Below are positions 43,662-56,005 of a stretch of 64,000 bases of DNA, one piece after another (the stretch's first letter is position 1; each line of letters starts with the position of its first letter). The notes under the pieces were generated by a model that saw nothing but the letters and a program-made list of their open reading frames with translations, was not told where the DNA came from and did not search any database. Both the position numbers and the translations under genes were made by a program. The stretch is from Nocardioides sp. AX2bis (lineage in GTDB: Bacteria > Actinomycetota > Actinomycetes > Propionibacteriales > Nocardioidaceae): the NCBI RefSeq assembly GCF_902506435.1, contig NZ_LR733215.1:2053528-2117527 (forward strand). The letters run 5' to 3'.

Positions 43662-44611
43662 CGCGAGCCCTCGGACACGTCGTCGAGGGCGGTCGCGATC
43701 TCGCGGGGCAACGTCTTGTCCTCCGTGCCGAGGGCGGCGGTGAGCTGGGCGGCGGTGCGCGAGCCGAGGATCGGTGCGGTCACGCCGTGGCGGTCGCGGA
43801 CCCACACCAGCGCGACCTCCAGCGGGGTCCACCCGAGACCGTCGGCGGCGCGGGCGACGGCCTCCACCACGCGGGCGCTGTCCTCGTCGAGGTAGGCCCC
43901 CACGAAGCCCGAGAAGACCGGGGACGCCCCGCGGGAGTCCGAGGGCGTGCCCGCGCGGTACTTCCCGGTCAGCACCCCGCGCCCCAGCGGCGACCAGGGC
44001 AGCACGCCGAGCCCCAGGGCGTCGGCGGCCGGCAGCACCTCGTGCTCGACGGTGCGGTTGAGCAGGGAGTACTCGACCTGGGTCGAGACCAGCGGGCTGC
44101 GTCCGGGGACCGCCTGCTGCCAGGTCGCGGCGCGGGCGGTCTGCCAGCCGGCGTAGTTGGAGATGCCGACGTACGCCGCGCGTCCGGTCGCCACCGCGTG
44201 GTCCAGCGCGGCCAGCGTCTCCTCCATCGGCGCCGTGGCCGACCAGGTGTGCACCTGCCAGAGGTCCACGTGGTCGACGCCGAGGCGCGCCAGCGAGGCG
44301 TCCAGGGTGGCCAGCAGGTGGCGCCTCGAGGTGTCGACCACCCGGGCGCCGGACCGGCGCGAGATGCCGGCCTTCGTGGCCACCACCAGGTCGTCACGCG
44401 GCACGACGGTCCCGATCAGGGAGCCGAGCAGGGACTCCGAGCCGCCGTCGGTGTAGCCGGCGGCGGTGTCGACCAGGGTGCCGCCGGCCGCCACGAAGGC
44501 GGTCAGCTGCTCGCGCGCCTCGTGCTCGTCGGTGTCGGCACCCCAGGTCATCGTGCCGAGCCCGAGCCGCGAGACCGACAGACCGCTGCTCCCGAGGCGT
44601 CGCTGCTGCAT
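43658..44611 (-). CDS. aldo/keto reductase
   Basis: The 317-residue product is an NADPH-dependent AKR with a TIM barrel: RRLGSSGLSVSRLGLGTMTW, the catalytic residues Asp (GGTLVDTAAGYTDGG), Tyr, Lys (VVATKAG) and His (WQVHTWSA), and LPWSPLGRGVLTGKYR. It resembles the YghZ/Kv-beta-like reductases. It is divergent from uppP and coupled to the DUF5703 gene downstream. Confidence 0.92.
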   Translation of the reverse strand: MQQRRLGSSGLSVSRLGLGTMTWGADTDEHEAREQLTAFVAAGGTLVDTAAGYTDGGSESLLGSLIGTVVPRDDLVVATKAGISRRSGARVVDTSRRHLLATLDASLARLGVDHVDLWQVHTWSATAPMEETLAALDHAVATGRAAYVGISNYAGWQTARAATWQQAVPGRSPLVSTQVEYSLLNRTVEHEVLPAADALGLGVLPWSPLGRGVLTGKYRAGTPSDSRGASPVFSGFVGAYLDEDSARVVEAVARAADGLGWTPLEVALVWVRDRHGVTAPILGSRTAAQLTAALGTEDKTLPREIATALDDVSEGSR

Positions 44612-44677
44612 GGCGCAACCGTAGCGATCCGCGCGCCGCCTGCTGCCGCGACCCGCACGCGGTCTAGGGTCCTGACC

Positions 44678-45502
44678 GTGTCGGACCTGCTCGAAGCCCT
44701 GGTGCTGGGGGTGATCCAGGGACTCACCGAGTTCCTGCCGATCTCCAGCAGCGCCCACCTGCGGATCTTCCCCGAGCTGTTCGGCTGGGGGGACCCCGGC
44801 GCCGCCTTCACCGCGGTCGTCCAGATCGGCACCGAGCTGGCGGTGCTGATCTACTTCCGCCGCGACATCTGGCGGATCGGCTCCATGTGGGCGCGCTCGC
44901 TGGTCCGGCCGGAGCTGCGCGGCCAGCTCGACGCCCGGATGGGCTGGTACATCATCGTCGGCTCGCTGCCGATCGTGGTGCTCGGCCTGCTCTTCGAGGA
45001 CGCCATCGACCGTCAGCTGCGCAGCCTGTGGATCATCGGCACCACCCTGATCGTGCTCGGGATCGTGCTCGGCCTGGCCGACCGCTACGGCGCCAACGAC
45101 CGGGGGCTGAACAAGCTCGGTCTCAAGCACGCCGTGCTGATGGGCGCCGCCCAGGCCGCCGCGCTCGTGCCCGGGGTCTCCCGCTCCGGCGCCACCATCT
45201 CGATGGGCCGCGCGCTGGGCTACGAGCGCGCCGACGCCACCCGCTACGCCTTCCTGCTGGCCATCCCGGCCGTGGTCGGGGCGGGCGTCTACAAGCTCAA
45301 GGACGTCCCCGGCTCCGACAACCCGTACGGCTGGGGGCCGACGCTGCTGGCCACCGTCGTGTCGTTCGTGGTCGGGTACGCCGCCATCGCCTGGCTGCTG
45401 CGCTACGTCTCGACCCGCTCCTACACCCCGTTCGTGGTCTACCGGGTGCTGCTCGGGGCCGGCGTGCTGCTGCTCGTCGCCTTCGGCGTGCTCCAGGCCT
45501 GA
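44678..45502 (+). CDS. uppP: undecaprenyl-diphosphatase UppP (BacA)
   Basis: UppP dephosphorylates undecaprenyl pyrophosphate in the cell membrane, which recycles the lipid carrier of cell wall synthesis. The 274-residue product has about eight membrane helices and the two family motifs: VLGVIQGLTEFLPISSSAHL near the start and ALVPGVSRSGATISMGRALG in the middle. Starts at GTG. Stands alone between the aldo/keto reductase and a VOC gene. Confidence 0.94.
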   Translation: MSDLLEALVLGVIQGLTEFLPISSSAHLRIFPELFGWGDPGAAFTAVVQIGTELAVLIYFRRDIWRIGSMWARSLVRPELRGQLDARMGWYIIVGSLPIVVLGLLFEDAIDRQLRSLWIIGTTLIVLGIVLGLADRYGANDRGLNKLGLKHAVLMGAAQAAALVPGVSRSGATISMGRALGYERADATRYAFLLAIPAVVGAGVYKLKDVPGSDNPYGWGPTLLATVVSFVVGYAAIAWLLRYVSTRSYTPFVVYRVLLGAGVLLLVAFGVLQA

Positions 45503-45528
45503 GCCCGGCCCGGCCCTAGCATCGACCG

Positions 45529-45939
45529 ATGACCGCACCCACGCCCTACCTCACGTTCCCGGGGACGGCCCGGGACGCGCTCGCCTTCTACGGCACGGTG
45601 TTCGGCTGCTCGGTCCAGGTCCACACCTTCGCCGAGATGTCGAGGACCGACGGGCCGGCCGACGCGGTCGCCCACGGGTACCTGGGCACCGGGCCGGTGG
45701 CCCTGTTCGCGGCGGACACGGCGGGCGACGAGCGCGCCTTCCGTGCCGAGGGCCTGCTGTTCTCGCTGCTGGGCACCGCACCTCCGGCCACGCTGCGGGA
45801 GTGGTTCTCGGACCTCGCCGAGGGGGGCCGGGTGCTGGACGCGCTGCAGCAGCGTCCGTGGGGTGCCTGGGACGGCCAGGTGGTCGACCGGCACGGCCTC
45901 ACCTGGCTGATCGGCTTCGAGGACGACCCCGACGCCTGA
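45529..45939 (+). CDS. VOC family protein (PhnB-like)
   Basis: The 136-residue product has one glyoxalase-like domain of the PhnB type: PYLTFPGTARDALAFYGTVF, a central HGYLGTGPVALFAAD and a C-terminal WGAWDGQVVDRHGLTWLIGF. Metal-ligand residues are not obvious, as in other PhnB-like members. It is unassigned in function. It ends three bases before the convergent corA stop. Confidence 0.85.
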   Translation: MTAPTPYLTFPGTARDALAFYGTVFGCSVQVHTFAEMSRTDGPADAVAHGYLGTGPVALFAADTAGDERAFRAEGLLFSLLGTAPPATLREWFSDLAEGGRVLDALQQRPWGAWDGQVVDRHGLTWLIGFEDDPDA

Positions 45940-45942
45940 GGC

Positions 45943-46923
45943 TCAGAGCCAGCCGGAGCGCTTGAAGAACCACCACAGCATCCCGGCGATCCCGGACATC
46001 AGCGCCAGCGCGAAGGCGTAGCCGTAGGTCCAGTGCAGCTCGGGCATGTGGTCGAAGTTCATGCCGTAGATGCCGGCGATCAGCGTCGGGACGACGACCA
46101 GCGCCGCGCCGGCGGAGATCTTGCGCATGTCGTCGTTCTGCTGCACCGAGATCCTGGCCAGGGAGGCGTCGAAGGCGGTGGACAGTAGGGAGTCGAGACC
46201 GTCGACGGCCTCCGCGGCCTGGGAGAGGTGGTCGGAGACGTCGCGGAAGAACGGGGAGGCCTCGTGGGTGATCCCGCGGACCTCGCCGGTCGAGAAGCGG
46301 CGCATCGGCTCGCGCAGCGGCAGCACCGCCCGCCGCACCTCGCTGATCTCGCGCTTGAGGATGTAGATGCGGCCCGAGTCGTCGGTCCGGGCGGGGGAGA
46401 AGACCGACGACTCCACCTCGTCCACGTCGACCTGGAGCGCGTCGACCACGGCCACGTAGTCGTCGACGACCTGGTCGCACACCGCGTAGACCACCGCCGA
46501 GGGCCCGTGGGTCAGCACCTGCTCCTCGCCCTCGAGGTAGGTGCGGGCGCTCTGCAGGCCCGAGCCGTCGCCGTGGCGCACGGTCACCACGAAGTGGGCG
46601 CCGACGAAGAGGCTGATCTCGCCGGTCTCCACGGCGTCGTCCGCATCCACGTACCAGAGCGTCTTGAGCACGAGGAACAGCCCGTCGCCGTAGCGCTCGA
46701 GCTTGGGGCGCTGGTGGGCCTTGACGGCGTCCTCGACGGCGAGCGGGTGCAGGTCGAAGGCCTCGGCGACGTGGGAGAGCTCCTCGGCCGTCGGCTCGTG
46801 CAGCCCGATCCAGACGAAGTCGTGCGCGCCCTCGACCACCGAGCGCAGCGCGTGGTAGTCGTGCGGCTCGACGTCGAGCTCCTGGCGGCACCCGTCGCGG
46901 TAGACGGCGCTGTCGACGATCAC
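45943..46923 (-). CDS. corA: CorA family magnesium/divalent cation transporter
   Basis: The 326-residue product has a long cytoplasmic domain with FVWIGLHEPTAEELSHVAEA and FDLHPLAVEDAVKAHQRPKL and two C-terminal membrane helices. The loop after the first helix contains the YGMNFDHMPE signature (GMN) that forms the ion entrance. It imports Mg2+ passively as a pentamer. I chose GTG 46923 (VIVDSAVYRDGCR), where family members usually start; GTG at 46929 or 46956 is possible. Confidence 0.93.
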   Translation of the reverse strand: MIVDSAVYRDGCRQELDVEPHDYHALRSVVEGAHDFVWIGLHEPTAEELSHVAEAFDLHPLAVEDAVKAHQRPKLERYGDGLFLVLKTLWYVDADDAVETGEISLFVGAHFVVTVRHGDGSGLQSARTYLEGEEQVLTHGPSAVVYAVCDQVVDDYVAVVDALQVDVDEVESSVFSPARTDDSGRIYILKREISEVRRAVLPLREPMRRFSTGEVRGITHEASPFFRDVSDHLSQAAEAVDGLDSLLSTAFDASLARISVQQNDDMRKISAGAALVVVPTLIAGIYGMNFDHMPELHWTYGYAFALALMSGIAGMLWWFFKRSGWL

Positions 46924-46973
46924 CCGCACACGGTAGGGCAGCAGGTGAGCCCCCACGGCCTAGGCTCGCGCCC

Positions 46974-47693
46974 ATGGCCACCGTCATCCTCGTCCGTCAC
47001 GGCCGCACCAGCGCGAACGCCAGCGGCACCCTGGCCGGTCGGACCCCGGGCGTGCGACTGGACGAGACCGGGGTCGGTCAGGCCCGGCGCACCGCCGAGC
47101 GGCTCGCGCCCGTCCCGCTGGCCGGCGTGGTCAGCAGCCCGCTCGAGCGCTGCAAGCAGACCGCCCGCGAGATCCTGCGCGCCCGCCCGGCCGACGGCCC
47201 CGAGGTCCCGCTGAGCACCGACAAGGGCCTGGTCGAGTGCGACTACGGCGACTGGCAGGGCCGGCTGCTCAAGGACCTCGCCAAGGAGCCGCTGTGGTCC
47301 ACGGTGCAGGCGCAGCCGTCCGCGGTCACCTTCCCCGGCGGCGAGTCCATGGCGACGATGCAGTCGCGCGTCGTCGCCGCCGTACGCCGCCACGACGCCG
47401 CGGTGACGGCCAGCCACGGCGACGGGGGCGTGTGGGTGGCGGTCAGCCACGGCGACCTGATCAAGGCGGTGCTGGCCGACGCCCTGGGGATGCACCTGGA
47501 CCTGTTCCAGCGGATCACGGTCGACCCGGCGTCGGTCTCGATCGTGCGCTACACCGGCAGCCGGCCGTACGTCGTGGCCTCGAACACCCACGCCGGTGAC
47601 CTGTCCTGGATGGCGCCGAAGCCGCAGGCCGAGGGCGAGGAGGCCGCCGCTGCCGACGACGCCGCGGTCGGCGGGGGAGCCGGCCCGGCCTGA
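46974..47693 (+). CDS. MSMEG_4193 family phosphomutase-like histidine phosphatase
   Basis: The 239-residue product starts MATVILVRHGRTSANASGTL with the RHG catalytic motif, then GVRLDETGVGQARRTAERLA, VECDYGDWQGRLLKDLAKEP and VAVSHGDLIKAVLADALGMH with the second His. This form and its neighbours match the MSMEG_4193/Rv2135c family. It is the first gene of a cluster followed by DUF3090, SCO1664 and mshC, a conserved actinobacterial order. Confidence 0.9.
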   Translation: MATVILVRHGRTSANASGTLAGRTPGVRLDETGVGQARRTAERLAPVPLAGVVSSPLERCKQTAREILRARPADGPEVPLSTDKGLVECDYGDWQGRLLKDLAKEPLWSTVQAQPSAVTFPGGESMATMQSRVVAAVRRHDAAVTASHGDGGVWVAVSHGDLIKAVLADALGMHLDLFQRITVDPASVSIVRYTGSRPYVVASNTHAGDLSWMAPKPQAEGEEAAAADDAAVGGGAGPA

Positions 47694-47757
47694 GTCCGGT
47701 CGCGACGGGTCGCGACCGGGCACGACCACCCTTCAGGCACGTCATAGGGTGAGCGAC

Positions 47758-48336
47758 ATGCCCATCGTCCACGGATTCGACCCTCCCGAGCGCTTCGTCG
47801 CCGGCACCGTCGGCGAGCCGGGCTCGCGCACCTTCTTCCTCCAGGCCCGTTCGGGTCCGCGCATCGTCAGCGTCGCGCTGGAGAAGCAGCAGGTGGCCGC
47901 CCTCGCCGAGCGCGTGGACGAGCTGCTCGACGAGGTGATGGCCAGCGACAGCACCGAGGGCTTGGTGCCCGCGGTCGCGCCGGTCGCGCTGGAGGACCGG
48001 GCCCCGCTCGAGCAGCCGATCGAGGAGGAGTTCCGCGCCGGCACCATGACCCTGTCGTGGGACCCCGACGACGAGCGGGTCGTGATCGAGGTCTTCCCGT
48101 TCGTCGAGGCCGCCGTCGTCGGCCCGGACCAGGTCGACGACGAGGCCGACGAGCCGGAGCCCGACGAGATGATGCTGGTCCGGCTCGAGCCCGGGACCGC
48201 CCGTGCCTTCGTCAAGCGCACCGAGCAGGTGCTCGAGGCCGGCCGCCCGTCCTGCCCGTTCTGCGGCATCCCGGTGGACCCCGACGGCCACCTGTGCGTG
48301 CGGGCGAACGGGTTCAAGCGGCGCGACCCCGCGTGA
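47758..48336 (+). CDS. DUF3090 family protein
   Basis: The 192-residue product begins MPIVHGFDPPERFVAGTVGE and has RTFFLQARSGPRIVSVALEK, and a C-terminal zinc-ribbon-like SCPFCGIPVDPDGHLCVRAN. It is DUF3090 (YjbR-like repeat, Rv2134c type). Unknown function, but always found near mshC in Actinobacteria as far as I recall. Its stop overlaps the next start by four bases. Confidence 0.9.
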   Translation: MPIVHGFDPPERFVAGTVGEPGSRTFFLQARSGPRIVSVALEKQQVAALAERVDELLDEVMASDSTEGLVPAVAPVALEDRAPLEQPIEEEFRAGTMTLSWDPDDERVVIEVFPFVEAAVVGPDQVDDEADEPEPDEMMLVRLEPGTARAFVKRTEQVLEAGRPSCPFCGIPVDPDGHLCVRANGFKRRDPA

Positions 48337-49109
48337 CCGGCACCCCGGAGGAGCAGCCGCTCCCGACCGGTGACGTCGAGCTGCGCGGGCGGATCATGCC
48401 GGCGTCGAACGCCACCTTCCTCGGCGAGCTCGACGGCGTCCAGGTGGTCTACAAGCCGGCCGCCGGCGAGCGGCCGCTGTGGGACTTCCCGGACGGGACG
48501 CTGGCCGACCGGGAGGTCGCGGCGTATCTCGTCTCCCGCGCCACCGAGTGGGACGTCGTCCCCCAGACCTGGCTGGCCGAGGGCCCCCACGGCCTGGGCA
48601 TGATGCAGCGCTGGCAGGAGCCGGACCCCGAGCAGGACGCCGTCACGATCGTCAGCGAGGGCGAGCTGCCCGACGGCTACCTCTCGGTCTTCGACGGGCT
48701 CGACGAGCGGGACCGCGCCGTCACGCTGGTCCACGAGGACACCGCGGCCCTGCGCCGGATGGCGGTCTTCGACGTGCTGGTCAACAACGCCGACCGCAAG
48801 GGCGGCCACGTGCTGGAGATGACCGGCGGCCACCGCTACGGCGTCGACCACGGCGTCGCGCTGCACCACGAGCACAAGCTGCGCACGGTGCTCTGGGGCT
48901 GGCGCGGCGACGCGCTGAGCGACGAGGAGGTCTCCGGCGTGCTGCGCGTGCGCGAGGCGCTCGGCGGCTGGCTCGGCGCGGCCCTGGCCGACCACCTCAC
49001 CGACCTCGAGATCGCCTGCGTCGACCAGCGCGCGCGACGCCTGCTGGACCGCGGCTGCTTCCCCGCACCGCGGGGGGAGTACCCCGCCATCCCCTGGCCG
49101 CCGTTCTGA
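48333..49109 (+). CDS. SCO1664 family protein (PI3/PI4-kinase-like)
   Basis: The 258-residue product has a kinase-like fold: MPASNATFLGELDGVQVVYK at the N-terminus (Lys may contact ATP), RPLWDFPDGTLADREVAAYL, then MAVFDVLVNNADRKGGHVLE and YGVDHGVALHHEHKLRTVLW, with the Asp-Asn-Asp-like catalytic and metal sites. This is the SCO1664/Rv2133c family, related in fold to phosphoinositide kinases. GTG start overlaps DUF3090 by four bases. The substrate is not known. Confidence 0.88.
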   Translation: MTGTPEEQPLPTGDVELRGRIMPASNATFLGELDGVQVVYKPAAGERPLWDFPDGTLADREVAAYLVSRATEWDVVPQTWLAEGPHGLGMMQRWQEPDPEQDAVTIVSEGELPDGYLSVFDGLDERDRAVTLVHEDTAALRRMAVFDVLVNNADRKGGHVLEMTGGHRYGVDHGVALHHEHKLRTVLWGWRGDALSDEEVSGVLRVREALGGWLGAALADHLTDLEIACVDQRARRLLDRGCFPAPRGEYPAIPWPPF

Positions 49110-49132
49110 CCGCGGGCCTCTAGGCTGCGCCC

Positions 49133-50374
49133 ATGCGTTCCTGGTCTGCCCCCGCGGTGCCCGCCCTGCCCGCCGCCGGCCCGCCGGTCGCGGTCCACGA
49201 CTCCTCGACGGGGCGCCTGCAGACGCCCTCCCCGACCGACGGCCCCGCCCGCCTCTACGTCTGCGGGATCACGCCGTACGACGCGACGCACCTGGGCCAC
49301 GCGGCCACCTACGTCGGCTTCGACCTGCTGAACCGGGCCTGGCGCAGCGCCGGGCGCGAGGTCGCCTACGTCCAGAACGTCACCGACGTCGACGACCCGC
49401 TGCTGGAGCGCGCCACCAAGGTCGGGACGGACTGGCGGGAGCTGGCCGAGCGGGAGACCCAGCTGTTCCGCGACGACATGACCGCGCTGCGCGTCCTCCC
49501 GCCGGACGCCTACGTCGGCGCCGTGGAGTCGATCCCGCTGGTCGTCACGATGATCGAGCAGCTGCAGGAGGCCGGTGCGGTCTACGCCGTCGACGGCGAC
49601 CTCTACCACCGGGTGGGCTCGGACCCGGCCTTCGGCGACGAGTCCGGCCTCGACCGCGACACCATGCTGGCCCTCTTCGGCGAGCGCGGCGGCGACCCGG
49701 ACCGTGCCGGCAAGGAGGACCCGCTGGACCCGGTCGTCTGGCGCGCCGAGCGGCCGGGGGAGCCCTCCTGGGAGAGCCCCTTCGGCGCGGGTCGTCCCGG
49801 CTGGCACGTCGAGTGCGCCGCGATCGCCACCGAGCACCTCGGCGGCGCCATCGAGGTCCAGGGCGGCGGCAGCGACCTGATCTTCCCGCACCACGAGATG
49901 TGCGCCGGGCACGCCCAGGTCGTGCACCCGGGGGTGCCGTTCGCGCAGACCTACGTCCACGCCGGGATGGTCGCCTACGACGGCGAGAAGATGTCGAAGT
50001 CGCGCGGCAACCTGGTCTTCGTCTCGGCGCTGCGCAACAGCGACGTCGACCCGATGGCGATCCGCCTGACGCTGCTGCGCCACCACTACCGCTCCGACTG
50101 GGAGTGGACCGACGCCGAGCTGTTCGACGCCGTCGACACCCTGGTGGGCTGGCGCCGGGCGCTGGCCCTCGGTGCGGGAGCGCCCGCGCTGCCCGTGATC
50201 GAGGAGGTCCTCGCGGCGCTCGCCCACGACCTCGACGCCCCGACCGCCGTGGCCGCCGTGCAGCGCTGGGTCGACGCGACGCTGGGCATCGAGGGACTGG
50301 CCGACACCGCGGACCCGCAGGCGTCCTCCACCGTCCACGCCCTGCTCGACGCCGCGCTCGGCCTCAGCCTCTGA
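49133..50374 (+). CDS. mshC: mycothiol ligase MshC (Cys:GlcN-Ins ligase)
   Basis: MshC joins cysteine to GlcN-inositol, the third step of mycothiol synthesis, using ATP. The 413-residue product is a cysteinyl-tRNA-synthetase-like enzyme: [20 protein letters not shown] with zinc Cys and the HIGH-like [23 protein letters not shown] region, [30 protein letters not shown] and the KMSKS motif [10 protein letters not shown]. Length and the missing anticodon-binding tail distinguish it from CysS. Mycothiol is specific to Actinobacteria, which supports the taxonomic placement. Confidence 0.96.
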   Translation: MRSWSAPAVPALPAAGPPVAVHDSSTGRLQTPSPTDGPARLYVCGITPYDATHLGHAATYVGFDLLNRAWRSAGREVAYVQNVTDVDDPLLERATKVGTDWRELAERETQLFRDDMTALRVLPPDAYVGAVESIPLVVTMIEQLQEAGAVYAVDGDLYHRVGSDPAFGDESGLDRDTMLALFGERGGDPDRAGKEDPLDPVVWRAERPGEPSWESPFGAGRPGWHVECAAIATEHLGGAIEVQGGGSDLIFPHHEMCAGHAQVVHPGVPFAQTYVHAGMVAYDGEKMSKSRGNLVFVSALRNSDVDPMAIRLTLLRHHYRSDWEWTDAELFDAVDTLVGWRRALALGAGAPALPVIEEVLAALAHDLDAPTAVAAVQRWVDATLGIEGLADTADPQASSTVHALLDAALGLSL

Positions 50375-50395
50375 CGGCGGGGACCGGGCGCGAGG

Positions 50396-51250
50396 TCAGC
50401 CGTCCTCGCGCCGCCGCTTGAGGTAGCGCTCGAACTCGCGGGCGATCGCCTCGCCGGAGGCCTCCGGCAGGTCCGTGGTGTCCCGGGTCTCCTCCAGGCT
50501 GCGGACGTAGTCGGCGATCTCCTCGTCGTCCTCGGCGAGCTCGTCGACGCCGCGCTCCCACGCCCGGGCGTCCTCGGCGAGGTCCTCCAGGGGGATCGAG
50601 ACCTCGAGCAGCTCCTCGAGCTGACCGATCAGCGCCAGGGTGGCCTTGGGGCACGGCGGCTGCGCGACGTAGTGCGGCACCGCGGCCCAGTAGGACACCG
50701 AGGGCATGTCCAGCTTCACGCAGGAGTCCTGGAACACCCCGACGATGCCGGTGGGCCCCTCGTACGTCGACTGCTCCAGCCGCAGCCGGTCCACGAGCTC
50801 GGGCTCGGTCGCGGTGCCGCTGACCGGCACCGGGCGGGTGTGCGGGGTGTCGGCGAGCAGCGCGCCGAGGGTGACCACCAGCTCGCCGCCGAGCTCGTCG
50901 ACCGCGGCCAGCAGCTCGGCGCAGAACTGGCGCCAGCGCATGTTGGGCTCGATGCCGCGGACCAGGATGACGTCGCGGTCCAGGTCGGGCGGCGAGGCCA
51001 CCGCGATCTGGGTCGTGGGCCAGGTCAGCCGGCGGAACCCGGTCTCGTCGGTGCCGACGTAGGGGCGGTTCACCTGGAAGTCGTAGAACTCCTCGGGATC
51101 GATCGCGCCGACCACCCGGGCGCCCCACACGTGCATCAGGTGGTCGACCACGGAGGAGGCGGACTCGGCGGCGTCGTTCCAGCCCTCGAAGGCCGCGATC
51201 ACCACGGGGTCCACCAGGTCCGCGGTGTGCGAGATCTCGATCACCGGCAC
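50396..51250 (-). CDS. PAC2 family protein (proteasome assembly chaperone-like)
   Basis: The 284-residue product has the PAC2 fold: VDPVVIAAFEGWNDAAESAS, then NRPYVGTDETGFRRLTWPTT, VILVRGIEPNMRWRQFCAEL, LGALLADTPHTRPVPVSGTA and PSVSYWAAVPHYVAQPPCPK. The C-terminal 80 residues are acidic and helical. Actinobacterial PAC2 proteins (Rv2125 type) are near mshC; they may relate to the proteasome, but the role is unproven. It is convergent with mshC (21 bases apart). Confidence 0.92.
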   Translation of the reverse strand: MPVIEISHTADLVDPVVIAAFEGWNDAAESASSVVDHLMHVWGARVVGAIDPEEFYDFQVNRPYVGTDETGFRRLTWPTTQIAVASPPDLDRDVILVRGIEPNMRWRQFCAELLAAVDELGGELVVTLGALLADTPHTRPVPVSGTATEPELVDRLRLEQSTYEGPTGIVGVFQDSCVKLDMPSVSYWAAVPHYVAQPPCPKATLALIGQLEELLEVSIPLEDLAEDARAWERGVDELAEDDEEIADYVRSLEETRDTTDLPEASGEAIAREFERYLKRRREDG

Positions 51251-51290
51251 AGCCTAGGAGACAGCCCGCGGCGATTACGGCGGGCGCCAC

Positions 51291-51345
51291 CCCTGGTGAC
51301 ACCATGGACCCCTGGTGAGACGCAGGTCCACCAGGTGAGACCTGC
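51291..51345 (+). promoter_or_regulatory. metH leader with CCTGGTGA repeats
   Basis: Three related motifs, CCCCTGGTGA, CCCCTGGTGA and CACCAGGTGA, are spaced about 20 bases apart before metH. The last lies in a small hairpin: GCAGGTC (51322-51328) can pair with GACCTGC (51339-51345). These could be binding sites or a leader structure. The space between genes is about 110 bases, too short for a full cobalamin riboswitch. Confidence 0.4.
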
Positions 51346-51360
51346 ACGAGAGGAGCTCGG

Positions 51361-55147
<3,787 letters not shown>

Positions 55148-55155
<8 letters not shown>

Positions 55156-55858
55156 GCGGACCACCCAGCGGCCCGAGGAGCTGTCCGACGACCTGCCCGC
55201 GGCGGTGCTGTGGGACATGGACGGCACCCTGGTCGACACCGAGCCGTACTGGATCGAGACCGAGCAGGAGCTGGCGCACCGCCACGGGGCCGAGTGGACC
55301 CACGACGACGCCATGGCCCTGGTCGGCAGCGACCTCATGGACTCGGGCGTCTACATCCGCGAGCGGATGGGTCTGGACCTCTCGCCCCGGGAGATCGTCG
55401 ACCTGCTCCTCGACGGCGTGGTCGTCAAGGTCGCGCACGAGGTGCCGTGGCGCGCCGGCGCCCGTGAGCTGCTGGCGGCCCTGGGGGAGGCCGGCGTGCC
55501 GAACGTGCTGGTCACCATGTCGTGGCGCCGCTTCGTCGAGCCGGTGCTCGAGCAGCTCCCGCCGGGGTCCTTCGCCCACGTGGTGACCGGTGACGAGGTG
55601 CCGCGCGGCAAGCCGCACCCCGACCCGTACCTGCGTGCCGCCGCGCTGCTGGGCCTCGACCCGAGGGCCTGCGTGGCGATCGAGGACTCGCCTACCGGTG
55701 CGGCCTCGGCGGCCGCGGCGGGCTGCCCGGTGCTCGTCGTGCCGCACCACGTCCCGGTGCCGCCGGCCTCCCGGCTCACCTTCGCCGACACCCTGGAGGG
55801 CATCGCCCCCGCCGACCTGGTGCCGCTCACGCGCCGCGGGGGACGCGGACGCCGCTGA
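55148..55858 (+). CDS. HAD family hydrolase (phosphoglycolate phosphatase-like)
   Basis: The 236-residue product has the HAD motifs [20 protein letters not shown] (nucleophile Asp), [14 protein letters not shown] (Thr/Ser motif II), [20 protein letters not shown] with the Lys, and [18 protein letters not shown]. It has the small alpha-helical cap of the beta-phosphoglucomutase/phosphatase type. The gene begins inside the end of metH, so it is coupled to it; the substrate is unknown. Confidence 0.9.
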
Positions 55859-56005
55859 GCGCCTCGGGGCGGGCCCGGTCCGGATCGTTGCCGAACCGCG
55901 ACCCGGCGCGACGCCGCCGCTGGGTGACCCGGGCCACGGGGCGTACTAGTGTCCCGCAGGATCTGTCTCGTCATCCGGGCGGGACGCGAAGATGTGAGGT
56001 GTCCA

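Noticed and set aside
51251..51360. Cobalamin riboswitch before metH
   Set aside because: The leader is only 110 bases and I cannot find the conserved B12-box; a full riboswitch needs about 200 bases.
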